Positions 38,146 through 50,908 of a stretch of DNA of 64,000 nt are shown piece by piece; position 1 is the first letter of the stretch, and the number at the start of each line of letters is the position of its first letter. Under the pieces are notes generated by a model. The model made no database searches, was not told the DNA's origin, and worked only from the letters and a program-made list of their open reading frames with translations. The stretch spans positions 723,568 through 787,567 of the forward strand of contig NMRA01000044.1 in the NCBI GenBank assembly GCA_002633005.1, read 5' to 3'. Position numbers and translations under genes: made by a program. This stretch comes from Phoronis australis. Taxonomy: Eukaryota > Phoronida > Phoronidae.

Positions 38146-38180
38146 TTCCCGCGTTCTTAGGAAAACGATCATGGTGTGAT

Positions 38181-38268
38181 TTTTTGTGCGAGGCCACGAC
38201 TTCTGAAACTACAGATAATTCGAGTCCAGCATCTTAACCACTACACCACTGAGTCATCCAATTACTTA
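38181..38268 (-). repeat. tRNA-like segment
   Basis: The minus strand has GGTGTAGTGGTTAAG, a good A box, and GATGCTGGACTC after it, as in tRNA-derived SINE heads. The B-box region is degenerate. It lies between the GIY-YIG fragment and the left terminal repeat of the Penelope-like element. Confidence 0.45.
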
Positions 38269-38274
38269 GAGGGA

Positions 38275-38645
38275 ATTTTATTATACTTAAACATTCCTAA
38301 GTGGACTGAGCCAGGTGTCACTTGGTTGTTTGCTTGGCTGACTGAAGTCATTGCCTTGTACTTTCATGTACATGACTTCCTTGATCTTTCTCTTGGTCCA
38401 ACCGGTTTCACTGTCAAGTATTCGGATGTTATTCCACTGGATGTTGTGTTGTTTCGACCACATGTGTTCTGCTACTCCTGATGAGGTATTACCTTCTCTA
38501 CAACACCTCTTATGCTCAGCAATTCTTGTCTCCAGTGGTCTTAATGTTTCACCGATATACTATTCACCACATTCACATGGGATTTCTTAGAAGACAGTTT
38601 TCTTTTTTCCCATTTCAGTTCTTGGTTTGGCAACATTGGTTCTCC
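38275..38645 (-). pseudogene. GIY-YIG endonuclease fragment of a Penelope-like element
   Basis: The minus-strand frame contains IPCECGE, a stop, YIGETLRPLETRIAEHKR, then SSGVAEHMW, IQWNNIRILD and TKRKIKEVMYMK. This is the GIY-YIG module with its Cys-x-Cys lead-in and conserved Arg and His, which nicks target DNA for retrotransposition. At least two in-frame stops break it and it is not joined to a reverse transcriptase on its own strand. Confidence 0.75.
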
Positions 38646-38659
38646 CTGCTACCAACTAG

Positions 38660-39192
38660 CTAGATTCCTCAACAACATCATATCCCCACTAGTTGGAAAA
38701 ACTGACTCGTACGTAAAGGACTCGAAGCACTTTGTGTCAATGTTGTCATCAGTCAGCATTACACCAAATGACACCATGGTGAGCTTTGATGCCGAAACCC
38801 TATTCACATGTGTACCAACAGCAGAGGTTCTCCCATTACTCAGCTAAAAGTTAGAACATGACCACAAGCCATCAGAGGATGTAAACCTCCCAATATCACC
38901 AGTCTTAGCTAACTTGTACATAGAGAGGTTCGAACAAACAACTCTCAGCTCAGCTTACAGACCCCCGAAGATGTGGAAACGATACGTTGATGACACATTC
39001 ACAATATTCAGCCAAGACTTGGAAAATGCATTAGAGTTCCTTGACTATCTGAACAACATAGCGCCTACGATTAGATTCACAATAGAAGAAGAGACAAATA
39101 ACAGTCTCCCATTCCTTGACGTACTAGTGACTCGTGTCGAAAGACAGTTAACAACGTCAGTCTACTACCTCGCACAAAAAATCACACCATGA
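38660..39192 (+). pseudogene. Reverse transcriptase fragment of a Penelope-like element
   Basis: The plus-strand frame contains VGKTDSYVKDSKHFV, then TMVSFDAETLFTCVP, a stop after VLPLLS, SPVLANLYIERFE, the catalytic MWKRYVDDTF and LPFLDVLVTR. These are the conserved reverse-transcriptase blocks in order. A deletion between the LFT block and SPVLANLY removes several tens of residues. The frame ends abruptly at KITP and runs into the right terminal repeat, so thumb and endonuclease are missing. Confidence 0.8.
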
Positions 39193-39231
39193 GTGTACCA
39201 CGTATCAGTGGTCGTTTTTCTAAGAACGCGG

Positions 39232-39282
39232 GAACACCTGGTGATGGCTGGGGAAGAGACCGACCGAAACGTCGTGACAGTG
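39232..39282 (+). ncRNA. Hammerhead ribozyme-like motif, right terminus, decayed
   Basis: Same layout as the left motif, but the first core box reads CTGGTGA instead of CUGANGA. GAAAC followed by GTC is kept. The A-to-G change in the core suggests it is inactive. Confidence 0.45.
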
Positions 39283-39339
39283 TATATAGACTAGAGGTCG
39301 GTGTAAATAGACCAAGAGATTTTAATAATAGTTGTGGCA

Positions 39340-42300
39340 GTCTATACATGTAACCCTCTACAAGGTTAACTGTAGTCTTGTGGTTGTATACAGTACATGC
39401 TGTCAGTCAATACACCCTGCTAGTGGTAGTCTGGATATACCCAAATTGGTGGTTTGTATAATGTTATATGTTGTTCTTCGGGGCGTTGCACCAGCCGTTA
39501 CAATTAAACAAGCATTAGTGGACTGCTCCACTGACAACTGCCAGCACTTTCAACTTACATAGGTTCGAGTTACTAGATTGGGCTGATGAAGACAAATGAA
39601 TTGAGAAGGGGTCACCTGACCATGATGCATTCAAAAGAACTCAACGATGCTGAAAACGGCTTCTCATTACATCACCAGCAGGTACAAATTCTAGCTTTGC
39701 ATAAGGGCACATTATAGCATTCTATAATGTTAACAACAAAAGAAAGTGTATTGTTTTTTCAACGTATCAGCAGCCAATTGCCAACTCACGTATAACATGG
39801 ATTTGATATTACGTTGTAGAACAAGAGATATGTTGGGAATTTTCAATCTGCTCATTCTTATATACTCTGGAAAGCGTTTTGCTACTCTCAAATCCTTGTG
39901 TACCGGCTTACCAGAGTTTTGCTAACTGTCAGAGTTTTGCTAACAGCAGGCCAGTCCTGGAAGATGAAACTGGCAATGCAACGTAATTAATATAGCTGCG
40001 CTAAATATGCATTTTTGGCTATTGGTGTGGCAACAACTCGGTGTTCAACAGGGGTTTAACATTAAATTGTAATTGGCCATTAGAGGGATAGTGATAAATG
40101 TAGGACTGCTAGAAACAAAGAGGCAAACACAAAATGGAGATGAGAAGACGTGGGAAGGCCTTTTCTGCAATGAATAGGCCATGCCACGTCCTGTTATGTC
40201 CCGAAGACTACATCAGTGCAGCTCAACAGGAATCCAAATTTCTTTGTAGGCCCCTACATGTGAAAACTGCGAATCTAAGACTAATAAAAAACTCGACCAG
40301 TGTTCAAAGCACGTGGCCAGGAAGCGCGCGCTATATACATGTGCCGGCTGTCATCAAAGAGGCATTAGGTGGGAACTATCCATTCATGAAACGGGCAGTA
40401 TAGCATCGGCAAGAAATAAATACTGGCACCAATTTCCAACAGTTTTTAATACCATAAACATTTTTGCATTATTTTAAGAGGGGTTCTTTAATTAATCATA
40501 ATTGGTGTTTTTAAAGCCAAATATCCGATAAAATGATTACTGACAGTGAATACTTACTCACCCTCACACCAAAAAACAACTGTAAGACAGTCACGTACGC
40601 ATCCAGCCACATGGCGACTAATATGGACCTTACCGAGACAATTGTCGAACGTTTTTTAGAAGATGAGACCGACAAGTGCTGAATGACACACGTTCTGCTT
40701 GTGTACAATGCACATGTAGCTCGTTACATTGCGTTTACTCAGGCAAATGAACTCTGGTGACACGCATGCGCTCACTTACTCACACACGCAGACAAACTTC
40801 AAAACAAACGTCAGGTGACAACAACATGTCTAGAGATTATTTTCTCGTGTTACCGGGTAGGTCTACGATCATAGACCTTATCAGCACCGACAGGAGGCGC
40901 GATCCAAAACGAAGCTCGCTACGATAGCTCTGTTGGCTTAGGAGGCACAGAACAGTTTTCAAAACCCACATCACTTGATGCAAAGAATGACATGTTTTCA
41001 GTTATTTCATATAAAAAGCCCTGCAGATGAGCGCAGAAACTTTATTCTCGTATTTTTGACCCTTTCAATCCCACTGAAAACCACGCTAGACTAAGAAAAA
41101 TAGGGGCAAAAAAGTGCAAAATCGGCACTTTTCACCCCAAAAACACCACTTCCCTGCCGATACACGACTAAAACCAACAATAGATTCTGAAAGCAAATTT
41201 CCTACAAATTCCGAAAATATGGTTCAAAAGTACTGTCAACTAACTAGTTTTTTGGCAATTCTGGCTTGTTTGAGGGCTACCTAAAATCGCAGCCAATTTC
41301 TCAGTCGCTACCCAGCAATGCACAATTGCAACCGGGGGCCGCCATCTTGAAGAAGAGTGCAGCTACAGCCGAGAAAGTGGCCTTTTTATTCTCAACATGT
41401 TCACAAATGCAAACAAACCACATTCACTGAGCCTACATGCAATGACCACCTACTACAAAATGCCCCCAAACTTGGCCTACCCCAAAATTTTAATATTTTG
41501 GCAGTGCAAATTGGCCGCGGCCGCGTCCCAACTATTCAGTGCCACCTTATCTGCATAGTGTATTCCGCGTTGCTTTAACGGCTGAACAAATACGCACTTT
41601 CAACTGTCTATTTTACAATCCCTAAGGAGGTTGAGATTCGGAAGCGTTGGGTCGTTGCCATACGCCGCGACGATAAAAATATGGCCGTGTAAAATTCATA
41701 GACGTTTTCGAAAAGTTAGATCATATTTTGATTGTCGCATCTTGGTTGCCGAGTATCATAGCAATTACGACCGGAGAATCTTCGGTCGCAGCCAGGCTGT
41801 GTTTTCATGGCTACGAGTTGAAACATAATGCATTTTTCTTTCCAAAAAGGACAGGGCCCTCAATCAATTTTGGGGCCGAATATCGGCCCTATTCCCCTGT
41901 CAAAAATATTTGAAAAATCACGCGAAATTCGGAAATTCACCCCCACGAGGCCTAAAAATTCCCCTAGTGATTTAAAATTTCTCTCCGGAGTTCAAATCAC
42001 CTGTAACCACACAGGTGACAATTTGAAAGAACATAAAATGCTACTTGAGACAGAGCCTATGAGAGCTTGCAAGAGGGCGAGGGTGCTATTGATGGTGATC
42101 GGGAGGTAGATTTTTCCCCTCACTCGGCGAAAAACTTCCCTTCTCAGAAGGCACAGACACCTTTCCCCTCGGATGAGCGAGGCCCATGAAGAAACATAAC
42201 TATGCTTGCTCTGTCCAGTAAACTGAAACTGAGCTCTAAAACGAGGTTATGCTTTGGACGAACGAATTTGGTGTTTTAATTTTACAATTCAAATTGGTCC

Positions 42301-43480
42301 AGAAGATATTTGAAACCTAACACATGAAATAGACGTAAGAATTATTAAAACCAAGAAAGCAGAATTGATGATCAAATAATTTTTATTTTCAATTACGAGC
42401 CTGGTTTTTATTTTAATGAAAATATACTTAATAACATCAATTATTCTTTCAGATCAATGAAAAATCAACTGTTAGTCCCGGTAGTCCCTACCTCACCAGG
42501 ACCTAGGCTATATGCTTGATATTAATATTCTTTATCAACAAATTCAACCAGATGTGACTAATTGCACATGGCAGCAAAATGCGACACCACTGTCGAATAT
42601 ATCTTCAACTCGTCAACAATAAGAGCAGATGACCTGGTTCGTGTAGAAAGCATTCTAATCAACAATTCACTAGAAGATCGAACCCTGCATTCCGCATGAT
42701 ACCTAATACGTAACACTGCGATCGTCGCAATTTGGTCACATTTACTTTTCATGTTTCGAACCTTGTTTTCCCAGAAAGAAACTTATACCCTTTCGTCAGA
42801 CAACTCTTTGGTGCATTGACTTGTTCTCTAATATATTTTTCTACGTCTCCGTCTGTGGTTAATTATGGACACATTTTAAAGATTTAATATCCAGCTTGGA
42901 CTCAAAAGACCGGCCATTTAACTCACGCAGTGTCATCTTCCGCTTTGTTTATCCAGTGAGCCTAGCTTTGGATTTTAATGTCCGCCGCGTGAATTATGTC
43001 TTTAGACGTCACGATCTAGCCCAGATTTGGACTTAACCTGTCGTTAATTCCCGACTCTATGGGAACTTAAAAATCTTAGGGATGCTATCTGGAAAACTTT
43101 AGGAGGATTTCAGGTAATGTGCTTGTGTTGAAACTGTACTTTTATTCAAGCATTCAAGTTGCCATATCAACGATTGCGAGGCAGTCAGTCGGCGAGTTTC
43201 CGCCCTGGGATTTATGCACAATTTTGCTGTAAAATGATCGTAATTTAGCAACAAAGTTTGATAGCAAACTAATGCACCATAATTTTGTAGTCTCTCACAG
43301 GTTACAGATACATCACAGAGCGTAAATGTGATGAATATTAGCTTCCGATTTCACCCGTTTCGGAGACCGGGTTTCAACCGCCTTGGGTTACAATAAGAAC
43401 CCCCCTGAAACGAATTTTTCTAAGCGTTCTGTGCGGTTATTAAAATTTTCTTCAAACAAAATTTGTTTAGAATAGAATGA
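39340..43480. other. No recognisable gene
   Basis: Minisatellite remnants reach to about 39430. Beyond that only short open frames occur, none with a recognisable domain. A small hairpin (ACCTGT paired with ACAGGT) lies near 42000. A YY1-like word (GCCGCCATCTTG) at 41339-41350 may mark a minus-strand promoter, but no gene was found beside it. Confidence 0.35.
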
Positions 43481-43484
43481 AATG

Positions 43485-43643
43485 CAGGTGCGAATCCAGG
43501 ATTTTGAATTGGGGGGGCAGGGCAGAGTATTAGCCAGAATTTTGCGCGTCAGACGATGGCACCCCCGAACTGCCAAATGGAATCTGGGAGAATTTTAGGG
43601 GGGACATGGCTCCCTTGGCCCACCTCCCTTAAATCCGCCACTG
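43485..43643. repeat. Short hAT-like MITE
   Basis: 159 bp with inverted ends: CAGGTGCGAATCCAGG on the left and, on the other strand, CAGTGGCGGATTTAAGG on the right, each followed by a G-rich stretch. The ends match those of the element at 12-963. No clear target duplication is visible. Confidence 0.6.
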
Positions 43644-43912
43644 CAATGTGGACAAAACTAATACTAAATAAGGGGAAATCATGTGCTCATTATACGAAAT
43701 ATATGCATTTAAAATTATACTTAACAATAATGTACTATTTAAAATTGTTGGCCCGTTGCACCACCTAATGACTCACAGCTGGGGGTGAAAGTGATTTCAT
43801 GGCTGTCACCTGCGTCTACTAAATGCCAGCTGGCATCTCGCAGTAAAATCGCATGCAGCCAAGACCATACGGCATTAAACTCATGGTAAAAAAATCCCTT
43901 AATTGCACCCAC

Positions 43913-43952
43913 ACACCCCCACACACACGCACGCACACAAACAAACAAACCT
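43913..43952. repeat. CA-rich microsatellite
   Basis: Imperfect CA and CAAA repeats over about 40 bp. Confidence 0.75.
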
Positions 43953-44612
43953 CACGGTCACACTCACATAAAACCAGAAATGTCCCATACCTGAAGAACA
44001 GGTGACTTCACCCTGTGAATGGTGAGGAATCTGTTCCCAAGACTGGGGTTTGGTTGGCGTTTTACGTGGCATGTATACGTGGATTTGTATTGTATTTTTT
44101 GTGTCTACTGGTTTAGGATTGGGGTTTGGAGAACAGTAGCTTGATTTAGAGATGCAGCCATGGAATCGTTTCTACAACCTGCCCTAGGTCCAGTGCATTA
44201 AATAGTCTATTGCAAACCCAGTCCCAGGGCCTGGAAATTGAACATCACAATGTCACGCAGGAACCTTATTTCTCGTAAGCAACTGATATCGTGCACCTCC
44301 GAGTTGTACATAATCTTCCAGAAGCGGAAACGTTAACAACCAAGCTCGACAAAGTCATGAATCACTAAGACTTGATTGCAGGTTTTTAACTGAACATAAC
44401 TCACAAGGCAGTAAATAGACAAGTACGCGGATACGTCCACTTCGAATGGCTCGATATAGTGACAGAAATAGTTGAGAGAACCGATGCTCTGAACAAATTG
44501 AATCTAGTTGTTTACGAGTAAGAATCAAGCTGTGATTTCCAAATGTTTTACGTTCTGATTACTTGTTTAGCTGACAAAAAGTCTCAAAACGCCTAACTCA
44601 CCTCGATCGCTT

Positions 44613-44880
44613 CACAGGCGTCCTCAGCTTCCGATAAGTCCACAATACACTACAACAAGGTATGACACTCGGGACTAGAAATTCCACGGTTGCTTCTATT
44701 CAGCCGTCCATGTCAAAGACATAACTCAATAAACTTACACAAAACAGGGGTTCAACAAACCATGGGAAATTGTTCTTTCCTATAATACCAATGCATTCAC
44801 GGTGTCCTGCTCCAGCGAGTTCGCGGTTTGTCGCGTTAAGTCACGATGTCGATAACGCCGTTCATCCGAAATTCACCGGT
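44613..44880. repeat. Single arm of the TTAA-type foldback family
   Basis: This matches the left arm plus loop of the palindromic element at 50909-51585 (shared CAGGCGTCCTCAGCTTC, GGTATGACACTC and CACGGTGTCC), but no inverted right arm follows. It is a half-element or solo end. Confidence 0.6.
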
Positions 44881-44884
44881 AATT

Positions 44885-46215
44885 TAATTTGAGCATTCCT
44901 TTAAATAGCCACGGTAATACTCTGCATTTTGGCAGCATTTTTATTAAGTAAGGTACAAAAGACTGCAATCTTTTATGGAAAGAAATGTTTAGTGATGTTA
45001 GTAAATCCCTTAGAATTTTCCTGTTCAGCATGATAAATTAGTATATGAACCACCATGATTCAACAAAACATTTTTTGCAGGCAATGGGTGCTTTTATTGT
45101 GGAAAGTTTCATGAAAACTGTTAATATTTTTATGAATTTTCAGTCACACAATGAGACCTAATGACGTAAAGGCGATTTTGTAGAGCTCGTCGCTCTTCTT
45201 CACCTTCAGCAAAATTTTACGGCGTGCGAAAAACATTACGTGAATAGCTTAAAGTAGCAAAAATATAGCATAAGTTACTTTGCCAAATATCCCGCAATTA
45301 CTTTTACACTTGCTTTCGAGGCCAAAAAACATCTTGTTTGTAAGTCTGGCTAATTCACTGTACAAAACAGAAAAAATTGAAAAAATATAAGTTTTATATA
45401 CATTTTAACTGACGAGTGGTGAGGGAAGGTACACGTTACAAATGATTCAGAACTAAAGAGGTTTCAAATAATTCGTCCTCAGCACTAACACTCAACTGAA
45501 ATAAAGTTGGAGTAGCTTTTGAGCAAATATGCAGCTTTTGTGGGGAAGAACCAAATGCAATTGTTAATGTATTGGTCTTGTAAATGCGTGCATTCTTTTG
45601 ACCATCTTCATTTCATTGGACGAATCACACAGTTAATTTGTATCGGTATTTAATCTATGGTATTGAGGACCTAATCTTCGACAAATTTACAGGATTAGAC
45701 ATTGTGAATTTTGTAACAACCATCGGCAGCTATCGCGTAATATCTTCAGAGGTTTGTCATCTGTTGGTCACGTTTCAACATACTGAAACAGAAAGATATA
45801 AATATTACAAATTTGAGAAATTTATGTGAAAGCTTTCAACAGTCAGTGGATCCCTATGGAAGTTCTGCTCGCAGACGTTTGCACATACGGCCCAGGGTGA
45901 ACGTGAGTGGCCGGAAAAGGGATAATATCAACTTAGTTTTCATAATCATTCCAGCATTTCAGTGCTTGTTTATATTTTCTGTGGGTTTGATTGAATAAAC
46001 ATTCCAAAAAGTCATACATAACCTTTAAAGTAATGATTGTACTGCGGTTGTATGCAAGAAAAAAAATACTCTAGAAACGGAAAACGTCAAAATTATTTCG
46101 TCAATACAATTAGCTGCGTCATAAAACAGTATTATAGCATGACGTCATAATTACGTTCTGGAATTCGAGTGATCGATTCATCGACGTTTTATTGCGGGAC
46201 GCTCGCTTTTAAAGA
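44885..46215. other. No recognisable gene
   Basis: AT-rich DNA upstream of the seven-exon gene model. The promoter of that gene should lie near 46100-46220, but no clear TATA box is visible. Confidence 0.35.
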
Positions 46216-46222
46216 GTGGACG

Positions 46223-49200
46223 ATGTCCGAGAGAGAGGTATATGAGGAAATGGACGTAACTGACGTCCTAAAGTTAATGACTAACAATGTAGAGGAAATT
46301 GGTTGGACAAAAAGGTGCGTAATTTTCAGACAAACGTGTATTTGGTGTCCATACGCTCAACAGCTAACTCACGCAGAAAATTAAATTGCGGTACAATTAA
46401 GTCGCTTGTTAACTATGCGGGCAGATGTGATGTCGGCAATGGCCGATACTAATCCTGATATTGGCCTATTAGCATTGATATTATAAATAACTTTCATACT
46501 CAGTTCTCTGATACAAAATAATTCCTTGTAACTCTCGATAAAATTTGAAAGTTTGTGGCAATTCTCTTAATAAGCGCCACCTCGTGAATGTAGGGTTTGC
46601 CGTTAATGAACATTTGCTGAATAAGATACTGTAAAACGGTGGAAAGTTTTCAGGTACGGCTGAGTCTGTTTGTAAAGCAATGTTTCGAAATATCTTCAGT
46701 GCGCAGCTAATTGTGTTGCTGGAGACGATTTTCTTGTTGTTTTCCAGAGCTCATATGAAAATGAGTAAAGCTCACAAGAAGGAAGCACAGGTGTTGCTCG
46801 ATATAGAAAAGATGTTGGAGAAGCTAGGCGGATTCATTGAGCAAAAACGTACCAAGGTGTGGAAACAAGCTAAGTCGCAATGTGAGTTTACTTTCTACCA
46901 TGCGCCGTTAGAGCCACTATTAATGTAGTGTGCAGCGTAGTCCTCTAGATTGTTGATCCCCCTGCCCGATTAAGCCCGTCCTCTTTTTGAACAGGAATGA
47001 GACGTCGCGTCGAAAAAACACTACTCCTTAAACCTTAAAATTAAGCATATGATAAATGAAATATCATGCTAAGTCCAAAAAAAACAGAGTTGGTTCTGGA
47101 TTTTTTGATGATTGAAAAAGCAAATCTCTTACGTAAAACTTCTGTGGTAAAAAGAGCAACTAAAACATACCATTCCATCGACTATATTTAACAAAGAAAC
47201 GAGAATCAACTATGCTTTTCGGTCTCATGTTTGCTAATGTACGCAATTTTTCTGTTACAGATGTCGGCTATCAAGATGTGAAGCAGCATTTTGAGGACAC
47301 ATCGAGTACAATCTCTAATCTACAGCGGGATATTAAGACTTTAAGGACGGAGGCGGAAAGGAAAGAGAAAATCTTGAAAACGTTAGTAGGCCCCTTGACG
47401 TCATTATAACACGCAGACTTTGAAAAGATTGTAAACTTTACATAAATATTCTTTATTCATAACGCCTCATTGCTAAGTGTCGAAGATAACGCACAAGCTG
47501 GATCTTTTGATTTGGTTTGGTCTTAGCATATTACGTCTTTTATTTTAATGGATCTTTTTGCGAATATACGAAACATGACTGAGCGTACACATCCCGGCGT
47601 AGTTGTTGATGTGGCGTACATCCCCTGGTAACAAGACACTTTACGTGTTTCTTCGGAGTAGTGACAGTAAACCAAAGCATGGGCGGCGCACCATAGGGGG
47701 CTGGAGGGGGGGCTATAGCCTCCACTTATTTCAAAGCTGATCCGTTCATGGTCACTTAGCGCGACGCACCCCAGGGGGCTGGGGGAGGGCTTATTTCAGT
47801 GCTGCAAAGTACTTGTGAGCCAAGTGAGATCACATAGAACAACGCAAGGCAAATGTTACGCGGGACTATACTTTACACTTCACTATAGCGTAACCTAGCA
47901 ATATGGCAGTCACTTGAGTGCTCAGTCGGTGAAATTAGAATGTTGGGTTGTGTTATAAAATCCATTGAGATAGAGTTCACTGTTTCAGTTCAATAAGCGA
48001 ACATTTGCCGCCGCAAACGGTAAGCTAATATCTTAGGTCCACCGAACACAGAAGCCTCCTTCCATGTCTGGATTCCCAACTCACTGCGCAGTCTGCTGCA
48101 TGTTTCTGTTTATTTGTAAAAGGCTAGTTTCTCACGTCATCAAATGGTACAGTGGGACGTGGTCACAGCAAAAATACTGGTGTATCTTTAAAGCTTTGGT
48201 TTCTGTCTGTTTAACGCATCGCTCGGTCACGTTTTTCTGTTTGACATTCAGGAGCGCTATGACAATGGATACCGGGGTGGCCACGGCCAATACAGTGGTA
48301 GTCGCAAAAGCCAAACACGGCATCAGCCTAATTGATGTGGAATTTCCGAATGTACGTATGTTGTGGAAGTTGTTAATGTATCTTAATCGTAGTTTGTATT
48401 AAAACTGCGAGTAAACTATCATGTCCATAAATACATCTGCGTGAGTTTGCAGCAAGAAGCAAGCGTTTTGGTAAATAGAACTTCCACCACAACCGTGTGG
48501 CAACCTCATATTTTGAACCTCATTTCCGACTAATTGTTGACATTTTAGAACGAAGAAGCAACGCAAAATAAAAAGGCGAAGCCAAAGAAATGCGGGAAAA
48601 AAAGGCCCCTACCAGAACCAGACCAGAAAGTGTTAAAGGAGAAATATATCAAGGTTTGTGAAAGTTCAATACCCTTTTTCCATAAGCAAATTAACAGTCG
48701 TCATAAAGCCGACGTTATTATAATATAACAGTGTCATCACCAGCGTCATTAGCGCCATCTAATGCTTTTTTCCTGATATTTTGACATTCTACCATATCTG
48801 TAATTCAGTGTTTTCAACTTTTTATGAACTATTGTATCAACACTCAAATGAATTACAATAATGGTTTCCAAACTTGTTCAAAAATTACTATGACGAAGAA
48901 ATGTTTAGAATTCATATCTTTTTTGTCCCTGGCCACGACATGTCCGTATGTCACATGAGCTCATTGTCCGGGTTGCAAATGACGGGCTCGGGGACACTAA
49001 AATAATTATAGAGTCGCGTTCTGTAGAACCATCAAATTCGGGAAGCGTTTGCTGCGAAAAAAACTCCCCCTAAGCATCGGAAACAGCAAACTAAACTGTC
49101 CAGTGTACAGTTTTCTGGGGGTACGCGAGTAAGATACATAGCATAGTGACAACAACATGTTGATGTGAAATTAGCCGGTGCCCACATGAACTCATTGACC

Positions 49201-50811
49201 GGGCTGCAAATAACGGGCTCGTTGGCATTGAAATACACATAAAGCCGCGTTCTGTAGAAACAAGACACTCGCGAAGAATTTGCGGGGCCTAGGGAACGGA
49301 AGCAGTAATCTGCACGTCATAATTCCACATTCTAAATTCACTGACCAAACACTCCTTGGGCCAATGAGACACAGAGCATACAATAACCGCTAGAATGCGC
49401 TAGTGAGCTTATAGTGACCGCAAATCACTCGCTGTTCAGTCGCGTGGTAGATACTGCGCAGGCTTGCGTGATTTTGCTTTTTCGTGACTGTCTTGTTTGT
49501 ACGAAACTGATCCGGTATTGGTCATTAAGACCCTCTCAGTTTTGCTGAAGAATTTCAAAACAATAAATATCCAGGTTGAAAGCATGTAGGCTTACAATCC
49601 GATTAAGCTAGTGTCTGCAAGACACATACAGACAACGTTAACCATTTTCACTTACACTGACTGGTGCTGAGGGTTTCTAAAGAATTCGAATCGAAACGAA
49701 GACATCATGTCTGCATTTTCTTCACAGTGCCACAAAAAAGCTGAAGCGCGCTTTCGCTCCACGTTGCAGTCAGCGACGGCTTCGTTGAACGCCGCGAAGA
49801 AGATTCCAACTAATTTCAAAGGGTGTGCACAATGCAAGTCATATGGAGGAAACTTAGTGAAACCGGACAACCCCGTCCAGACCTCAACTCGTCCTCTGTG
49901 AGTGCTGAAAGTAATGTCAAAACAGTGAAAGTTGTTGTCAGTGGGGTGGCTTAGGCGGTGGCAACGGAAAGAATGGCCACGGTGGCACAAAACTAAATAG
50001 TGATGAGCTGAGAAATAAGTTGTAACGGTGTAAATGGTCGGTTGTATGTAACTGGTTGGAAGTGACGCGTAGGCCGGCAATGATAGTTCTGCGCAGAAGA
50101 CTATTTATTGGGGCGGAACAATATCGGTGGGGACGTCGTTATTTTCAGTCCCGCCTGACGATACTCGCAGCAACGTCACTGATAACAATGTACAGATGTT
50201 TTTTTTACTTTTTAGTCTGAATGGCAAGCGGGCTTTGTTAGCTTTTGTGATAGATTCTCTTTACACATGTTTGTTTTCTTAAGTGATAACTTAAAGATTT
50301 ATTGCAATAATCTTTTTTTATCATTGGTACGTGACATTTTTCGATGAATAAATTATACTGTTTCAGGAGGACCGAGCGATTTAAAACCATCAACAATCAA
50401 GGAACGCAGACGGAAGTTCGCTTCGAAGCCAAAATGGCCGCCACTGACAACAGCACTCTCCTACAGAAAAACATTGTCGAGAGAGATGACGGCATATCGT
50501 TACAGATGGCGGCAGCAGATCCCTTCCCGGAACCAGAAGTCCATGATAGCCACTGGAGCTTCGAGCTCACCAATGTACCAACGGGCGCAAGGCAGATGTG
50601 GGAAGGTCCTTCGGAGGACTTATTGAGCTTCACGGAGTCCGAAATGGATTTACCAGAAATCGATCTGCTGGCTCAAGGCGACTTCTCGCGGTGCCTTGCA
50701 ACAGTCTTCTACAATAACCGCCCTCGGCCTAAGGACATGGAATTCACGCGGAAAAGAGGACACGTCTTGGAGGTTCCAATAACTCTACCAGGTGCAGTTG
50801 AAGACAGTTGA
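46223..50811 (+). CDS. Unrecognised multi-exon gene model, coiled-coil rich
   Basis: The proposed exons are 46223-46314, 46748-46881, 47261-47381, 48252-48351, 48549-48653, 49683-49897 and 50367-50811. Every join keeps the frame, giving about 403 residues with a stop at 50809. The first three exons are rich in Lys, Glu and Leu and look like coiled coil (for example the stretch around DIEKMLEKLGGFIEQK). Exon 5 is strongly basic and the last exon is acidic (LPEIDLLAQGDF). No known domain is recognised. The weakest join is into exon 6, whose acceptor has a poor pyrimidine tract; exons 6-7 alone, starting at the ATG at 49707, could be a separate gene of about 211 residues. The donor of exon 3 is gttagt. 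Confidence 0.55.
48940..49400. repeat. Two direct repeats of about 225 bp
   Basis: The copies start near 48945 and 49170. Shared words are CATTG-CCGGG, CAAAT-ACGGGCTCG and GCCGCGTTCTGTAGAA or close variants. They lie in the intron between exons 5 and 6 of the plus-strand gene model. Confidence 0.65.
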
Positions 50812-50908
50812 AGTGTTACAGAAAATCCGTTGTTGTGTATTGAAAGACGTTTACAGCATTTAAATAACGATTTCTTTGAAGTCCGCAAAGCGGTTTTTGC
50901 CTGGTTAA

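Larger units (their letters stand above)
38051..39337. mobile_element. Penelope-like retroelement, head-to-head fragments with inverted terminal repeats
   Basis: The ends are inverted copies of each other over about 110-120 bp (38051-38161 and 39216-39337). Between them, a GIY-YIG endonuclease piece lies on the minus strand and a reverse transcriptase piece on the plus strand. This combination is diagnostic of Penelope-like elements. Each terminal repeat contains a hammerhead-ribozyme-like core and directly follows the 3' end of its own coding fragment. All coding parts are interrupted or truncated, so the insertion is dead. Confidence 0.75.

Noticed and set aside
49652-50080. 142-codon minus-strand open frame
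   Set aside because: It overlaps the plus-strand exon at 49683-49897, whose splice phases fit its neighbours; the antisense frame has no domain or splice support.
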